The notes beneath the pieces were generated by a model. It searched no databases, was not told the DNA's origin, and was given only the letters and a program-made list of their open reading frames with translations. A DNA stretch of 9,452 nt from an uncultured Eubacteriales bacterium (GTDB lineage Bacteria; Bacillota; Clostridia; Oscillospirales; CAG-272): contig CAKSEM010000051.1 of the NCBI GenBank assembly GCA_934446485.1, positions 1 to 9,452 on the forward strand, in the 5' to 3' direction. Shown here piece after piece: positions 1 through 6,760 of this stretch (positions are counted from its first letter, which is position 1; each line of letters begins with the position of its first letter). A program made the position numbers and the translations under genes.

Positions 1-33
1 TTTTTTACACTTCTACTACTTCTTTATCACACA
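1..33. other. Non-coding edge sequence beyond truncated kinase
   Basis: This short pyrimidine-rich stretch lies just past the kinase stop codon on the minus strand. If the kinase frame is continued, two adjacent TAG codons appear at 13-18, and the other two minus-strand frames give no recognisable kinase sequence either. Homology to the family therefore stops near position 36-40 rather than being interrupted by one simple mutation. It could be a recombination junction, the edge of an inserted element, or a poor contig end. Too little is visible to decide. Confidence 0.4.
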
Positions 34-666
34 TCAGCAAAGTCCGCGGTATATAAACTCTCCTGCAAAGCGGCGTACTGCGCTTTTTATGATCGGATCA
101 AGCTCACATTTTTCTATGACGTAGTCGGTCGTGTCCGAATCGAGCCGCAGATGGACCATGACCATATCGGCGTACTGTTCAATGCGCGAGAGGTCGCGTG
201 AGAGGGAACGCTGAATCGGCGAATCTTCATTCTGGAGGCAAAGCCGCATCGAAGCGATCGGTGTCTTTATCTGATGCGCCCATGCGGTGTAGTAATCGAC
301 ATTTTCCGCAAATTTGGAGCGTGCTTGCCGCTCGAGCTCAAGCTCCTCATCGCACAGCATATGTATAATGCGGATCAGTTCACTCTCCAATGCCCCGGTA
401 ACCTCGGGAAAACGGTGTTGGATCACGTCGCACATCCCGTCAAGAGCTCTCATCTCCCGCCATTCCTCCGTCCTGCGACGCAGTACGCATATTCCGAACA
501 CAGCTGCGGCGAGTGCCGCAAGAGCTGTCGGATACAGTACCGCCTTGAGCGGCAGCCCGTAAAGTGCAAAGGTTATATAATAGATCGCGATTATAACAGC
601 GGCAAAGACGATACTGCGCCTTTGCCGCCGCATATCAAGCCTCAGAACGGTAAAAAAATCCTTCAT
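34..666 (-). CDS. Truncated intramembrane-sensing histidine kinase (BceS/GraS-like), no ATPase domain
   Basis: This is the sensor half of an envelope-stress two-component system. Two hydrophobic segments (about residues 19-36 and 41-62) are joined by only a few residues, the layout of intramembrane-sensing kinases that lack an extracellular sensor domain. A dimerisation/phosphoacceptor region follows, with the H-box AWAHQIKTPI and phospho-accepting His131. The frame ends at residue 210, just after the conserved FIYRG segment, so the N, G1 and G2 boxes of the HATPase domain are missing. Family members are usually about 320-350 residues. As written it could not autophosphorylate. The start ATG overlaps the response regulator stop by 4 bases (ATGA), implying one operon and coupled translation. 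In related systems a BceAB-type ABC transporter often lies beyond the kinase, but that would fall outside the window. Whether the truncation is real or a sequence-edge artefact is unknown. Confidence 0.85.
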   Translation of the reverse strand: MKDFFTVLRLDMRRQRRSIVFAAVIIAIYYITFALYGLPLKAVLYPTALAALAAAVFGICVLRRRTEEWREMRALDGMCDVIQHRFPEVTGALESELIRIIHMLCDEELELERQARSKFAENVDYYTAWAHQIKTPIASMRLCLQNEDSPIQRSLSRDLSRIEQYADMVMVHLRLDSDTTDYVIEKCELDPIIKSAVRRFAGEFIYRGLC

Positions 667-1334
667 TTCAGCATATACCCCACGCCGTGCTTCGTACCGA
701 TGAAATCATGTATTCCCGCTTCCTCGAGCCGCCGTCTGAGCCTTCCGATGTTGACGCTCAGTGTGTTGTCATCGATGAAGCTGTCCGTCTCCCACAACTC
801 TTCCATAATGCGTTCGCGGCTCACGACCCGCCCGCGGGCGCGCATAAGAGCTGCCATGATCTTTACCTCATTTTTCGAGAGAGAAAATTCACCACCGTCA
901 TACTTCAGACTGCACCGTTCGAGATCGAGAGTTATGCCGTGATATTCGGGGAGCAGCTCAGAAGCAGAGAAATCGTATGCCCGCCTCAGAAGTGCACTGA
1001 TCTTAGCAATAAGAACGCTGCCGTCGAACGGTTTGGTTATGAAGTCGTCGGCGCCCATCGTCATTGCCATGACGATGTTCATATTGTCTCCGGCCGAGGA
1101 TATGAATATGATCGGCACGTTTGAACGGCGTCGAATTTCCTCGCACCAGTGGTAACCGTTGTAGAACGGTAGGGCGATGTCGAGGAGCACAAGATCGGGG
1201 CGCTGTGCATCAAATTCTTCGTTCACCGCTTGAAAATCCCTGACTGCGTAAACCGAAAATCCCCACGATTCTGCTTGTTTTGTTACTGCATCGGCTATGC
1301 CGCGGTCGTCCTCGACGATCATGATCTTGTACAT
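663..1334 (-). CDS. OmpR/PhoB-family response regulator (BceR/GraR-like)
   Basis: This is a DNA-binding transcription factor that acts when phosphorylated by the adjacent kinase. The receiver domain covers about residues 1-120. Its acidic pair is E8-D9-D10, the phosphorylated aspartate is Asp52 in LLDIALP, the switch Ser/Thr position lies near S79-S80, and Lys101 is in the TKPF motif. The wording around residues 73-118 (VPIIFISS, GADDFITKPF, LLRRAYDF) is typical of the BceR/GraR/VirR group, which answers cell-wall-active peptides such as bacitracin. A winged-helix trans_reg_C domain follows at about 126-223 and ends in the usual GVGYML motif. The length of 223 residues is normal and no key residue is missing. 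A strong GAGGAG ribosome site at 1341-1346 lies 6 bases before the ATG. It is the first gene of a two-gene operon. The specific inducer cannot be read from the sequence. Confidence 0.95.
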   Translation of the reverse strand: MYKIMIVEDDRGIADAVTKQAESWGFSVYAVRDFQAVNEEFDAQRPDLVLLDIALPFYNGYHWCEEIRRRSNVPIIFISSAGDNMNIVMAMTMGADDFITKPFDGSVLIAKISALLRRAYDFSASELLPEYHGITLDLERCSLKYDGGEFSLSKNEVKIMAALMRARGRVVSRERIMEELWETDSFIDDNTLSVNIGRLRRRLEEAGIHDFIGTKHGVGYMLK

Positions 1335-1365
1335 TTGCCCCTCCTCAGATATTCGCTGTGTCTAC

Positions 1366-1394
1366 ATTGTAGCACAAACTCGCGTGTTTTTCAA
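1366..1394 (-). promoter_or_regulatory. SigA-type promoter for the response regulator/kinase operon
   Basis: Reading the minus strand, TTGAAA (1389-1394) and TACAAT (1366-1371) are separated by exactly 17 bases, close to the vegetative sigma consensus. The predicted start of transcription is near 1359, giving a leader of about 25 bases before the ATG at 1334. The -10 box lies inside an 11-bp palindrome (CTACA-T-TGTAG on the plus strand, 1362-1372), a possible site for autoregulation. Confidence 0.75.
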
Positions 1395-1441
1395 AGAAAA
1401 CGGTAAAATGGCGGTATCAGACGGGAGATATGCGAAGACGC

Positions 1442-1470
1442 TTGAAATTTTCTGCAGTCTGTGATAGAGT
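1442..1470 (+). promoter_or_regulatory. Promoter for the M42 aminopeptidase gene
   Basis: TTGAAA at 1442-1447 and TAGAGT at 1465-1470 are separated by 17 bases. The -35 box is strong and the -10 box matches 4 of 6 consensus positions. The predicted start of transcription is near 1477, about 40 bases before the ATG at 1516. The promoter faces away from the response-regulator promoter, and the two -35 boxes lie about 50 bases apart. Confidence 0.6.
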
Positions 1471-1483
1471 ATATGCAGAAAAT
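1447..1483. repeat. Perfect 10-bp inverted repeat over the aminopeptidase promoter
   Basis: The arms ATTTTCTGCA (1447-1456) and TGCAGAAAAT (1474-1483) are exact reverse complements separated by 17 bases. One arm fills the start of the -35/-10 spacer and the other covers the predicted transcription start, so the pair brackets the -10 box. This is the layout expected of a two-site operator for a repressor. Only the right arm would be in the transcript, so an RNA hairpin role is unlikely. The binding protein is unknown. Confidence 0.6.
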
Positions 1484-1515
1484 ACGCGCGGTGCGCACTG
1501 AACGGAGTATTACAT

Positions 1516-2553
1516 ATGATAGACAGAACGTATGCTGATTTTGCATGGGAGAAGACCTCAGAACTCCTAAATATAGATTCACCGTCAGGATATACCGATG
1601 ACGCGGCACGGTATGTGAAAGGCGCCTTTGAGGCTCTCGGATATTCTTCTGAGATGACAGTCAAGGGCGGAGTGCTCGTCGATCTCGGCGGTACTGACAG
1701 AGAAGATGCGCTCCTCCTTGAGGCGCACGTAGATACGCTCGGTGCTATGGTTGCGGAAATCAAGGATAGCGGCAGACTTCGCCTTGCGCCGCTCGGCGGG
1801 ATGAGCGCAAACAACGGTGAGGGCGAGTGTTTGCGTGTCCGCACGCGGCGCGGTAAAATATATGACGGAACGCTTCAACTGTGCAACGCCTCGGTGCACG
1901 TGAACGGAGATTATGCGACGGTACAGCGGAGCTGGGACACGGTGGAAGCGGTAATAGACGAAGATGTGACCTCGGCGGACGCTTGCCGTGCGCTCGGCAT
2001 CGAGGTCGGCGATATCGTGGCCTTCGAGGCTCGGAGCAGACGCACCGGCAGCGGATACCTGAAGAGCCGTTTTCTCGATGATAAGCTGTCGGTTGGGATA
2101 CTTCTCGGATTTGCAAAGTATCTGAAGGATTCCGGCTCGCTTCCCGAGAGGCGAATATATGCACATATAACCGTATATGAGGAGGTCGGGCACGGTGGCT
2201 CGGCATCGGTTCCGGCAGGCGTTACAGAGGCGATATCTGTAGACATGGGTTGTGTCGGCGACGGCATCAGATGTACCGAGCGGCAGGTATCGATCTGCGC
2301 TAAGGATTCGGGTGGGCCGTACAGCTACAGTACGGTCGGTGCCCTGATCGAAGCTGCGCGCTCCACGGGTGCCGATTATGCGGTTGACGTTTACCCTCAC
2401 TACGGATCGGACGTTGAGGCAACACTCCGTTCCGGTGCCGATATCAGGCACGGCCTGATAGGTGCCGGAGTCTATGCAAGCCACGGATATGAGCGCAGCC
2501 ATATAGACGGTGTATACAACACGCTCCTTGTGCTGTGCGGCTTTGCACTGTGA
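1516..2553 (+). CDS. M42-family metallo-aminopeptidase (FrvX/glutamyl aminopeptidase-like)
   Basis: This is a cytoplasmic di-metal aminopeptidase that trims peptides from the N terminus. Family members form large tetrahedral dodecamers and are sometimes misnamed endoglucanase M. The metal and catalytic residues can be traced: His71 and Asp73 in EAHVDTLG, the bridging aspartate in FLDDK (188-189), Glu222 (general base) and Glu223 in YEEVGHGG, Asp243 in SVDMG, and His323 in YASHGYE. The PDZ-like insertion domain of the family falls roughly between residues 75 and 170. The length of 345 residues is usual and there is no signal peptide. A GGAG site at 1504-1507 lies 8 bases before the ATG, which fixes the start. 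It is monocistronic, with its own promoter upstream and a strong hairpin terminator downstream. Substrate preference (acidic or neutral residues) cannot be judged. The large antisense frames beneath it are shadows. Confidence 0.93.
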   Translation: MIDRTYADFAWEKTSELLNIDSPSGYTDDAARYVKGAFEALGYSSEMTVKGGVLVDLGGTDREDALLLEAHVDTLGAMVAEIKDSGRLRLAPLGGMSANNGEGECLRVRTRRGKIYDGTLQLCNASVHVNGDYATVQRSWDTVEAVIDEDVTSADACRALGIEVGDIVAFEARSRRTGSGYLKSRFLDDKLSVGILLGFAKYLKDSGSLPERRIYAHITVYEEVGHGGSASVPAGVTEAISVDMGCVGDGIRCTERQVSICAKDSGGPYSYSTVGALIEAARSTGADYAVDVYPHYGSDVEATLRSGADIRHGLIGAGVYASHGYERSHIDGVYNTLLVLCGFAL

Positions 2554-2563
2554 CGGTCGGGAT

Positions 2564-2608
2564 ACAAAAGAACGAGGGACACAGGTTCTGTGTCCCTCGT
2601 TCTTTTGT
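2564..2608. terminator. Bidirectional intrinsic terminator, 21-bp perfect hairpin
   Basis: Two 21-base arms (2564-2584 and 2588-2608) are perfect reverse complements around a 3-base loop, GTT. The outer part of each arm is AAAAG/CTTTT-rich and the core is GGGACACAG, so transcripts from either strand end in a GC-rich hairpin followed by a U-rich run. It begins 11 bases after the aminopeptidase stop codon and ends 8 bases before the stop codon of the convergent surface-protein gene. It therefore serves both genes and prevents antisense read-through. Confidence 0.92.
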
Positions 2609-2615
2609 GCGTCCG

Positions 2616-5582
2616 TTATTTTATGAGACCTATTTTTTCAAACGGGTTCTCTTTAAGGCGTTTAAGCCCGTCTGCTGTGAGTCGGAAGTCGCTGTTTTCA
2701 TATGAGACGAACATATCGGTGTCGCCCGTGTAGTTGTTTTCGTTTGTTACCTGGGGGTCGCGTACCGAATTGCCCTCTCCGTTCAGTCCGACACTTACGA
2801 ACAGATTGTCCTTCAGAATGTTCGATGCGCGCGGAGCTTCACGTTCCGCGATCGCGATCACATCTTCATCGGAGAGCTTTGCATAGTCTGCAAGCCTTTC
2901 CGAATCAACGTATTTGTAAAGCTGCTCCCAGATCGTTCCGCGGTAGTGTTCACGCCAAATCTCACTGTCGAAGTTTACGGCAAGGAGTCTCTCGGATATC
3001 CCGTGTCCGGTCCCGTAGCGGTTGTAGAGATCGGCAAACCATCCGCTCGATATATCGGGATCTCCTCCGAGCTCAAGATTCCAGTTGGCAAAGGAGAGAG
3101 TCCAGCGGACGTCTACAAATATGTTGTTTCTGATGTCGGAGAACTGTGCGCCGTTGCCGAATATCGCGGCGTCGTGCGAATAAAATTCGGAGAAACCAGA
3201 GCTGCGCGCGAATATGTTGCCGATAATCTCGGCACCCATAGTGCCGTCATCCTCATATATCATTATGACACCGCAATCCTTGTGCTGTTCGTTCCCGATG
3301 TCGTGGAAGTAGTTGTAGTTGACGCGGATACCCATGAGTGACGGGTCGCGTCCAAAGTATACAACTCCCATGTCGCCGAAGGTGCGGCCGCAGTCGTGGA
3401 ACTCGTTGTACAGTACTTCGACATCGTTCGAACGGATCTCAATTCCCTCATGATTGAAGTTGTAGATTTCGCAGTTCATGATGCGGAGTCCGAGGCTGTT
3501 TGCAAGCACAGCCGCCTTGTTCGGATGCTCGGTGCGATCTCCGTCATGTATGTCGCAATTAACGATCAGACTCTCGCCGGAGGTAAGAGAAGTGCGGTTT
3601 CCACCGGTAATGTCGATTCCGCCGAGCTCAAAATCGTAGATTTCGCAGCTGTCAACGGTGATGCGGCTTCCGACGAGCGTCATGCCGCGTGAGGAGCCGT
3701 GCGCTATGGTGCAGTTCTTAAAGGTCAGAGTGTCTGCATTGCTTGCATTGACGATATGACCGCGTGCATACTCCATGTCGAGCCCGTCAAACGTTACGTT
3801 TGATGTGCCGCACAGATTGATAATTCCGCCGTTATAGAGTGTCATTGACAGATTTTCTGGATCAAATCCGCTTCCGGGGAGGAAGTAGCAGATGAGCGTT
3901 TCCGGATCTATGTAAGACTCTCCCGGGACATCGATCTCCTCGAGAACGTTCAGATAATAGTAGCGTTTGTCGCCTCTGCGCATATAGCTGTTGTAGCCGT
4001 ATGCACCTGAATTTACGGTCAGATTTCCGGTCTTGCGGTCAAACTGTTCGACACGGAAGCGCTCACAGTGCCATTCAAATGCGAAGTAACCGTGAATGTA
4101 GAGATTCTCAAGTGATTCATCCGACCACTTTGCGGCACGGTTCTTGCCGGGGCCGAATACACGCATCGTTTTTGTTCCGTCCCCGTTGTCGATCAGGGAT
4201 GTCTCGACAGTGCGCTGATAGGAAACACGGTCATTTGCATTAGGCCAACGTGCGGGAGTGAGGGGAGTTTCGCCCATGTAGACTACCTCCTCATTACCGA
4301 ATATCGATACTGCGGGAGCCTTTGTAAGATACGAGGAAAGATCGATCTGCATGAGTTCTTCGGCAGCGCTTTCGTCTATGATACGCGAGGAGACCTTGCT
4401 GTCAGCCTTAGTCACTTTGGACGGGTCGATCTTGACGGCACCGCTGAATGTGACGTTTTCGTTGCGGTATGCGGCATACGTTATCGGAAATTCAGGTGTA
4501 CCTGAGTCATTTCCGTCGAAATCGACCGTTGCGGTCTGGTTGTATACCCCGCTGCGGAAGAATACAGAGATCGGAGCATCGTGAGAGAGCTTGCGAACCG
4601 CATCCCTTGCACCGGCGAGCGTAGCCAGCGGCGCGTCGATCGATCCGACGGACGAATCATCACCGCCCGGTGCAACGAACACGAGTCTCCGTTCGCTGCT
4701 TTCACTCTCCCCTTCAGTGAATGTTACCTTGTAGGTGCGGGTGACGGTGCGTTCGCCGACGGTGAACGTAACGGTGATATCCTTTGTGCCGGACAGCTCG
4801 GTGTCCACGATGGATATGCTGTCCGAAATGAGTGTGGCGTCAGCCATGCTCCGGAGCCAATTTGCAAAGGTATCGTGATTTACAGAACCTACGAATGTGT
4901 AGCTGTACTCAGTGCCGTCCGGGTCGATGAACTGCTCGGGATCCTCGGCGCGGTCACGGGCAGCAGCAAGACGTGACACCATCGTTGCGACCTCTGCACG
5001 GGTAGAGCTGCTCTTGGGATTGAAATTTCCGTTCTTGTCGCCGCGAACGAGACCTGTAATGCGGAGAGCTTCGACATCGGCGAATGCCCAGCCCGAGATG
5101 CTGTCGGCATCGGCAAATGAATCAGCAGGATCATTGTCGACGATATCAAGCTTTATGTACTTCAAAAGGCGAACAAAAAGTGCGGCGAGTTCCTGGCGCG
5201 TTATCTGGTTTTCAGCCTTGAACGTGCCGTTTTCATACCCGCGCACGAGCCCCGCATCGGCAGCCCAAAGGACGCAGGCGGCGTACCACTCGGTTCCTTT
5301 GACGTCCGAGAAACCGGACACGGTCGGAGCCGACAGATCTGCGTCGGCTATGCGTGAGAGGAGCGTGACAAGCTCTGCGCGCGTCATGTTTTTGTTCGGC
5401 GCAAAGATTTCGTTGCTCTGACCGAGCATGGCGCCGCGCTGCCATACGTCGAGTACGGCATCGTAGAACCAGTCGCCGGGTGCGACATCCTTAAACGGCA
5501 GCTCCGCGTCGGCATGAGCTGCAGCCGGGATCATGCAGAGGAGCAGTGCGACCGTCATGATCAGAGATAGAAGTTTTTTCAT
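2616..5582 (-). CDS. SLH-domain secreted right-handed beta-helix protein (GH141-like)
   Basis: This is a cell-surface protein of 988 residues, probably acting on or binding a polysaccharide. A signal peptide spans 1-24 (MKK start, hydrophobic core, likely cut after AHA). Three SLH domains follow at about 29-80, 90-142 and 155-208, with TRAE, TRQE and TRAE motifs at 67, 128 and 194. These usually hold proteins on pyruvylated wall polymers. A small unassigned beta-rich region covers 218-298. From about 301 (VFVAPGGDD, DAPLATL) a parallel beta-helix begins. ARWPN at 444-448 and NVLEEIDVPGESYID at 545-559 are hallmarks of GH141-like beta-helix enzymes, and an Asn/Cys ladder (NC, SC, NC, NC, YN, NN) marks successive coils at about 622-821. 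I chose the ATG at 5582 because the signal peptide starts there and the only good promoter lies inside the longer upstream reading frame. The ribosome site GAAAGG is 12 bases away, so it is weak. Enzymatic activity is unproven. Confidence 0.85.
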   Translation of the reverse strand: MKKLLSLIMTVALLLCMIPAAAHADAELPFKDVAPGDWFYDAVLDVWQRGAMLGQSNEIFAPNKNMTRAELVTLLSRIADADLSAPTVSGFSDVKGTEWYAACVLWAADAGLVRGYENGTFKAENQITRQELAALFVRLLKYIKLDIVDNDPADSFADADSISGWAFADVEALRITGLVRGDKNGNFNPKSSSTRAEVATMVSRLAAARDRAEDPEQFIDPDGTEYSYTFVGSVNHDTFANWLRSMADATLISDSISIVDTELSGTKDITVTFTVGERTVTRTYKVTFTEGESESSERRLVFVAPGGDDSSVGSIDAPLATLAGARDAVRKLSHDAPISVFFRSGVYNQTATVDFDGNDSGTPEFPITYAAYRNENVTFSGAVKIDPSKVTKADSKVSSRIIDESAAEELMQIDLSSYLTKAPAVSIFGNEEVVYMGETPLTPARWPNANDRVSYQRTVETSLIDNGDGTKTMRVFGPGKNRAAKWSDESLENLYIHGYFAFEWHCERFRVEQFDRKTGNLTVNSGAYGYNSYMRRGDKRYYYLNVLEEIDVPGESYIDPETLICYFLPGSGFDPENLSMTLYNGGIINLCGTSNVTFDGLDMEYARGHIVNASNADTLTFKNCTIAHGSSRGMTLVGSRITVDSCEIYDFELGGIDITGGNRTSLTSGESLIVNCDIHDGDRTEHPNKAAVLANSLGLRIMNCEIYNFNHEGIEIRSNDVEVLYNEFHDCGRTFGDMGVVYFGRDPSLMGIRVNYNYFHDIGNEQHKDCGVIMIYEDDGTMGAEIIGNIFARSSGFSEFYSHDAAIFGNGAQFSDIRNNIFVDVRWTLSFANWNLELGGDPDISSGWFADLYNRYGTGHGISERLLAVNFDSEIWREHYRGTIWEQLYKYVDSERLADYAKLSDEDVIAIAEREAPRASNILKDNLFVSVGLNGEGNSVRDPQVTNENNYTGDTDMFVSYENSDFRLTADGLKRLKENPFEKIGLIK

Positions 5583-5649
5583 TCGGTAATACAGCCTTTC
5601 TGAATGGTATATCACGGGGAACGTTATCTCCGTGAATTGTGTTACATAC

Positions 5650-5678
5650 ATTATATCATATTTGTGAGAATTTCGCAA
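5650..5678 (-). promoter_or_regulatory. Promoter for the SLH beta-helix gene
   Basis: On the minus strand TTGCGA (5673-5678) and a perfect TATAAT (5650-5655) are separated by 17 bases. Transcription would start near 5643, leaving a leader of about 60 bases before the ATG at 5582. The upstream LysR gene ends at 5755, 77 bases before the -35 box, and I see no terminator in that gap. Some read-through from LysR is therefore possible. Confidence 0.75.
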
Positions 5679-5754
5679 CTGCTTTTTGGCGGGAGCTTTT
5701 GCATATGTGGCATTTGTCATATTTATGCTTTGGTATGCATCGGCACTGATGAAT

Positions 5755-6651
5755 TTATGTTGCGACAACAGTTCTTTTGACCTCGTCTACGAACCTTGCT
5801 ATATCCTCCGGCACATTCTTTGAATAAAGGAGCCCGTAGGGGATGCTGTAATCCCATTCGACCGGAACGGTTACGAGTCCCGGGTGAACATCGCGCCGGC
5901 ACTCTATTGTGAGAAGCACGTTCACCGTTTCCGCACAACGGTTGAATACCGACATATCATAGAACTGAGCTGTGTCTTCAATGCGTATTTCCGGATGGTT
6001 CCGCTCAAGCTCATCACGCAGAAAGTCGTTTACTCCCGAGTCTCCGCGCCGTACCATCATGAGCGTTTCGCCGTGAAGCTCCGAAACCGAGATCGCGGTC
6101 TTTTTTGCAAGATGGTGCTCACGCGGGACTGCGATCATCTTTCGGTATCTTCCGAGCGGCAGGAAGTTGCACATTGACATCCATGTGCGCGAGTCGCACA
6201 CCCCGATGAGAAAGTCGAATTTTTTCCCTAGCCTTCCGATCTCAGAAAGAATGCCCTCATGATCGTCCTCAAACGGAACGAGATGGAGGCGATGCTCCGG
6301 GAACTTTTTGTTTACACGGTACCAGATATCCATGAATGGCTTTGCCGGGTTCAGAAGCGATGTTCCGACACAGAAGGTGGTTTCATAACGTTCCTCTGCC
6401 GTCTTTGCTTCGGCAACTGCCTTTTTTGCGTAGTCCATCATAAATTCCGCGCTTTTGCGGATCATCTGACCCGCTGCGGTAAGCTGCACACCGTTCGGAG
6501 TCCGACGGACGAGCTCCAGCCCCAGTTTGCTTTCAAGGGTGTTGATCTGTTTCATTACGGCGGTCGGAGAAAGATACAGGTGATCGGAAGCCTTGGTAAA
6601 GCTCCCGCTGTCTGAGACCGCTATGAAGGTGTCAAGAAGTGGATCGTACAT
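5755..6651 (-). CDS. LysR-type transcriptional regulator
   Basis: This is a DNA-binding regulator that senses a small molecule through its C-terminal domain. The winged helix-turn-helix occupies about residues 4-62 (DTFIAVSDSGSFTKASDHLYLSP, then RRTPNGVQLTAAG in the wing). A linker helix follows, then a periplasmic-binding-like effector domain from about 90 to 298. I start it at the ATG at 6651 because GGGGG lies 6 bases upstream and the helix-turn-helix then sits at the usual distance from the N terminus. A GTG at 6666 would add five residues (303 in total) but loses the ribosome site. It is divergent from the flavodoxin-cupin-reductase operon with only 109 bases between, the classic arrangement in which the regulator controls both directions. 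Its ligand is unknown; an electrophile or redox-active compound would suit the neighbours (inference). Confidence 0.93.
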   Translation of the reverse strand: MYDPLLDTFIAVSDSGSFTKASDHLYLSPTAVMKQINTLESKLGLELVRRTPNGVQLTAAGQMIRKSAEFMMDYAKKAVAEAKTAEERYETTFCVGTSLLNPAKPFMDIWYRVNKKFPEHRLHLVPFEDDHEGILSEIGRLGKKFDFLIGVCDSRTWMSMCNFLPLGRYRKMIAVPREHHLAKKTAISVSELHGETLMMVRRGDSGVNDFLRDELERNHPEIRIEDTAQFYDMSVFNRCAETVNVLLTIECRRDVHPGLVTVPVEWDYSIPYGLLYSKNVPEDIARFVDEVKRTVVAT

Positions 6652-6666
6652 GATATGCCCCCACAC

Positions 6667-6689
6667 AGTATAAACTTTAGGTTGATACT
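6667..6689. promoter_or_regulatory. Candidate LysR operator dyad
   Basis: The half-sites AGTATAAAC (6667-6675) and GTTGATACT (6681-6689) are reverse complements at 8 of 9 positions around the 5-base spacer TTTAG. The symmetric outer pair is AGTAT/ATACT. The mismatch falls at plus or minus 6 from the centre, so it is not a textbook T-N11-A box. Its size and its place between divergent genes still fit a LysR recognition site. It overlaps the -10 box of the LysR gene. Confidence 0.5.
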
Positions 6690-6696
6690 ATGATAA
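6667..6696 (-). promoter_or_regulatory. Candidate LysR-gene promoter
   Basis: On the minus strand TATACT (6667-6672) lies 18 bases downstream of TTATCA (6691-6696), which matches 4 of 6 positions of the -35 consensus. The leader to the ATG at 6651 would be very short, around 10 bases. It overlaps the dyad at 6667-6689, as expected if the regulator represses itself. Confidence 0.45.
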
Positions 6697-6697
6697 C

Positions 6698-6708
6698 ATA
6701 TCGGATAT
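6698..6708. promoter_or_regulatory. 11-bp palindrome abutting the operon -35 box
   Basis: ATATC-G-GATAT is a perfect palindrome whose last base is the first base of the -35 hexamer of the flavodoxin operon promoter. An activator contacting polymerase would sit here, so it is a candidate activation subsite for the LysR protein. It is short and AT-rich, so it could be chance. Confidence 0.35.
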
Positions 6709-6736
6709 TGCGTGTCATGGGAGCGCATGGTATAAT
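6708..6736 (+). promoter_or_regulatory. Promoter for the flavodoxin-cupin-reductase operon
   Basis: TTGCGT (6708-6713) and a perfect TATAAT (6731-6736) are 17 bases apart. Transcription would start near 6743, immediately before the ribosome site AAAGGAAGGGG (6743-6753) that precedes the GTG start at 6761. It is the only strong promoter I see for the plus-strand genes downstream. Confidence 0.8.
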
Positions 6737-6760
6737 ACGGTTAAAGGAAGGGGTGATACT

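Noticed and set aside
274..942. Plus-strand open frame crossing the kinase and response regulator
   Set aside because: It is antisense to two clear family members and crosses their boundary, with no motif and no ribosome site of note.
1585..2502. Long antisense open frame of about 305 codons under the aminopeptidase gene
   Set aside because: The sense strand encodes a complete M42 enzyme with all metal ligands. The antisense product shows no recognisable domain and arises from codon bias.
5511..5582. Lipoprotein signal in the SLH protein (LLLC at residues 13-16)
   Set aside because: The residues before the cysteine do not fit a lipobox, and a standard cleavage site (AHA) follows at 22-24.
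5679..5754. Terminator downstream of the LysR gene
   Set aside because: I looked for a hairpin with a following T-run on the minus strand and found none.
5583..5768. N-terminal extension of 62 residues on the SLH protein reading frame
   Set aside because: It would place the signal peptide internally, overlap the LysR gene end, and include a near-consensus promoter (5650-5678) inside the coding region.
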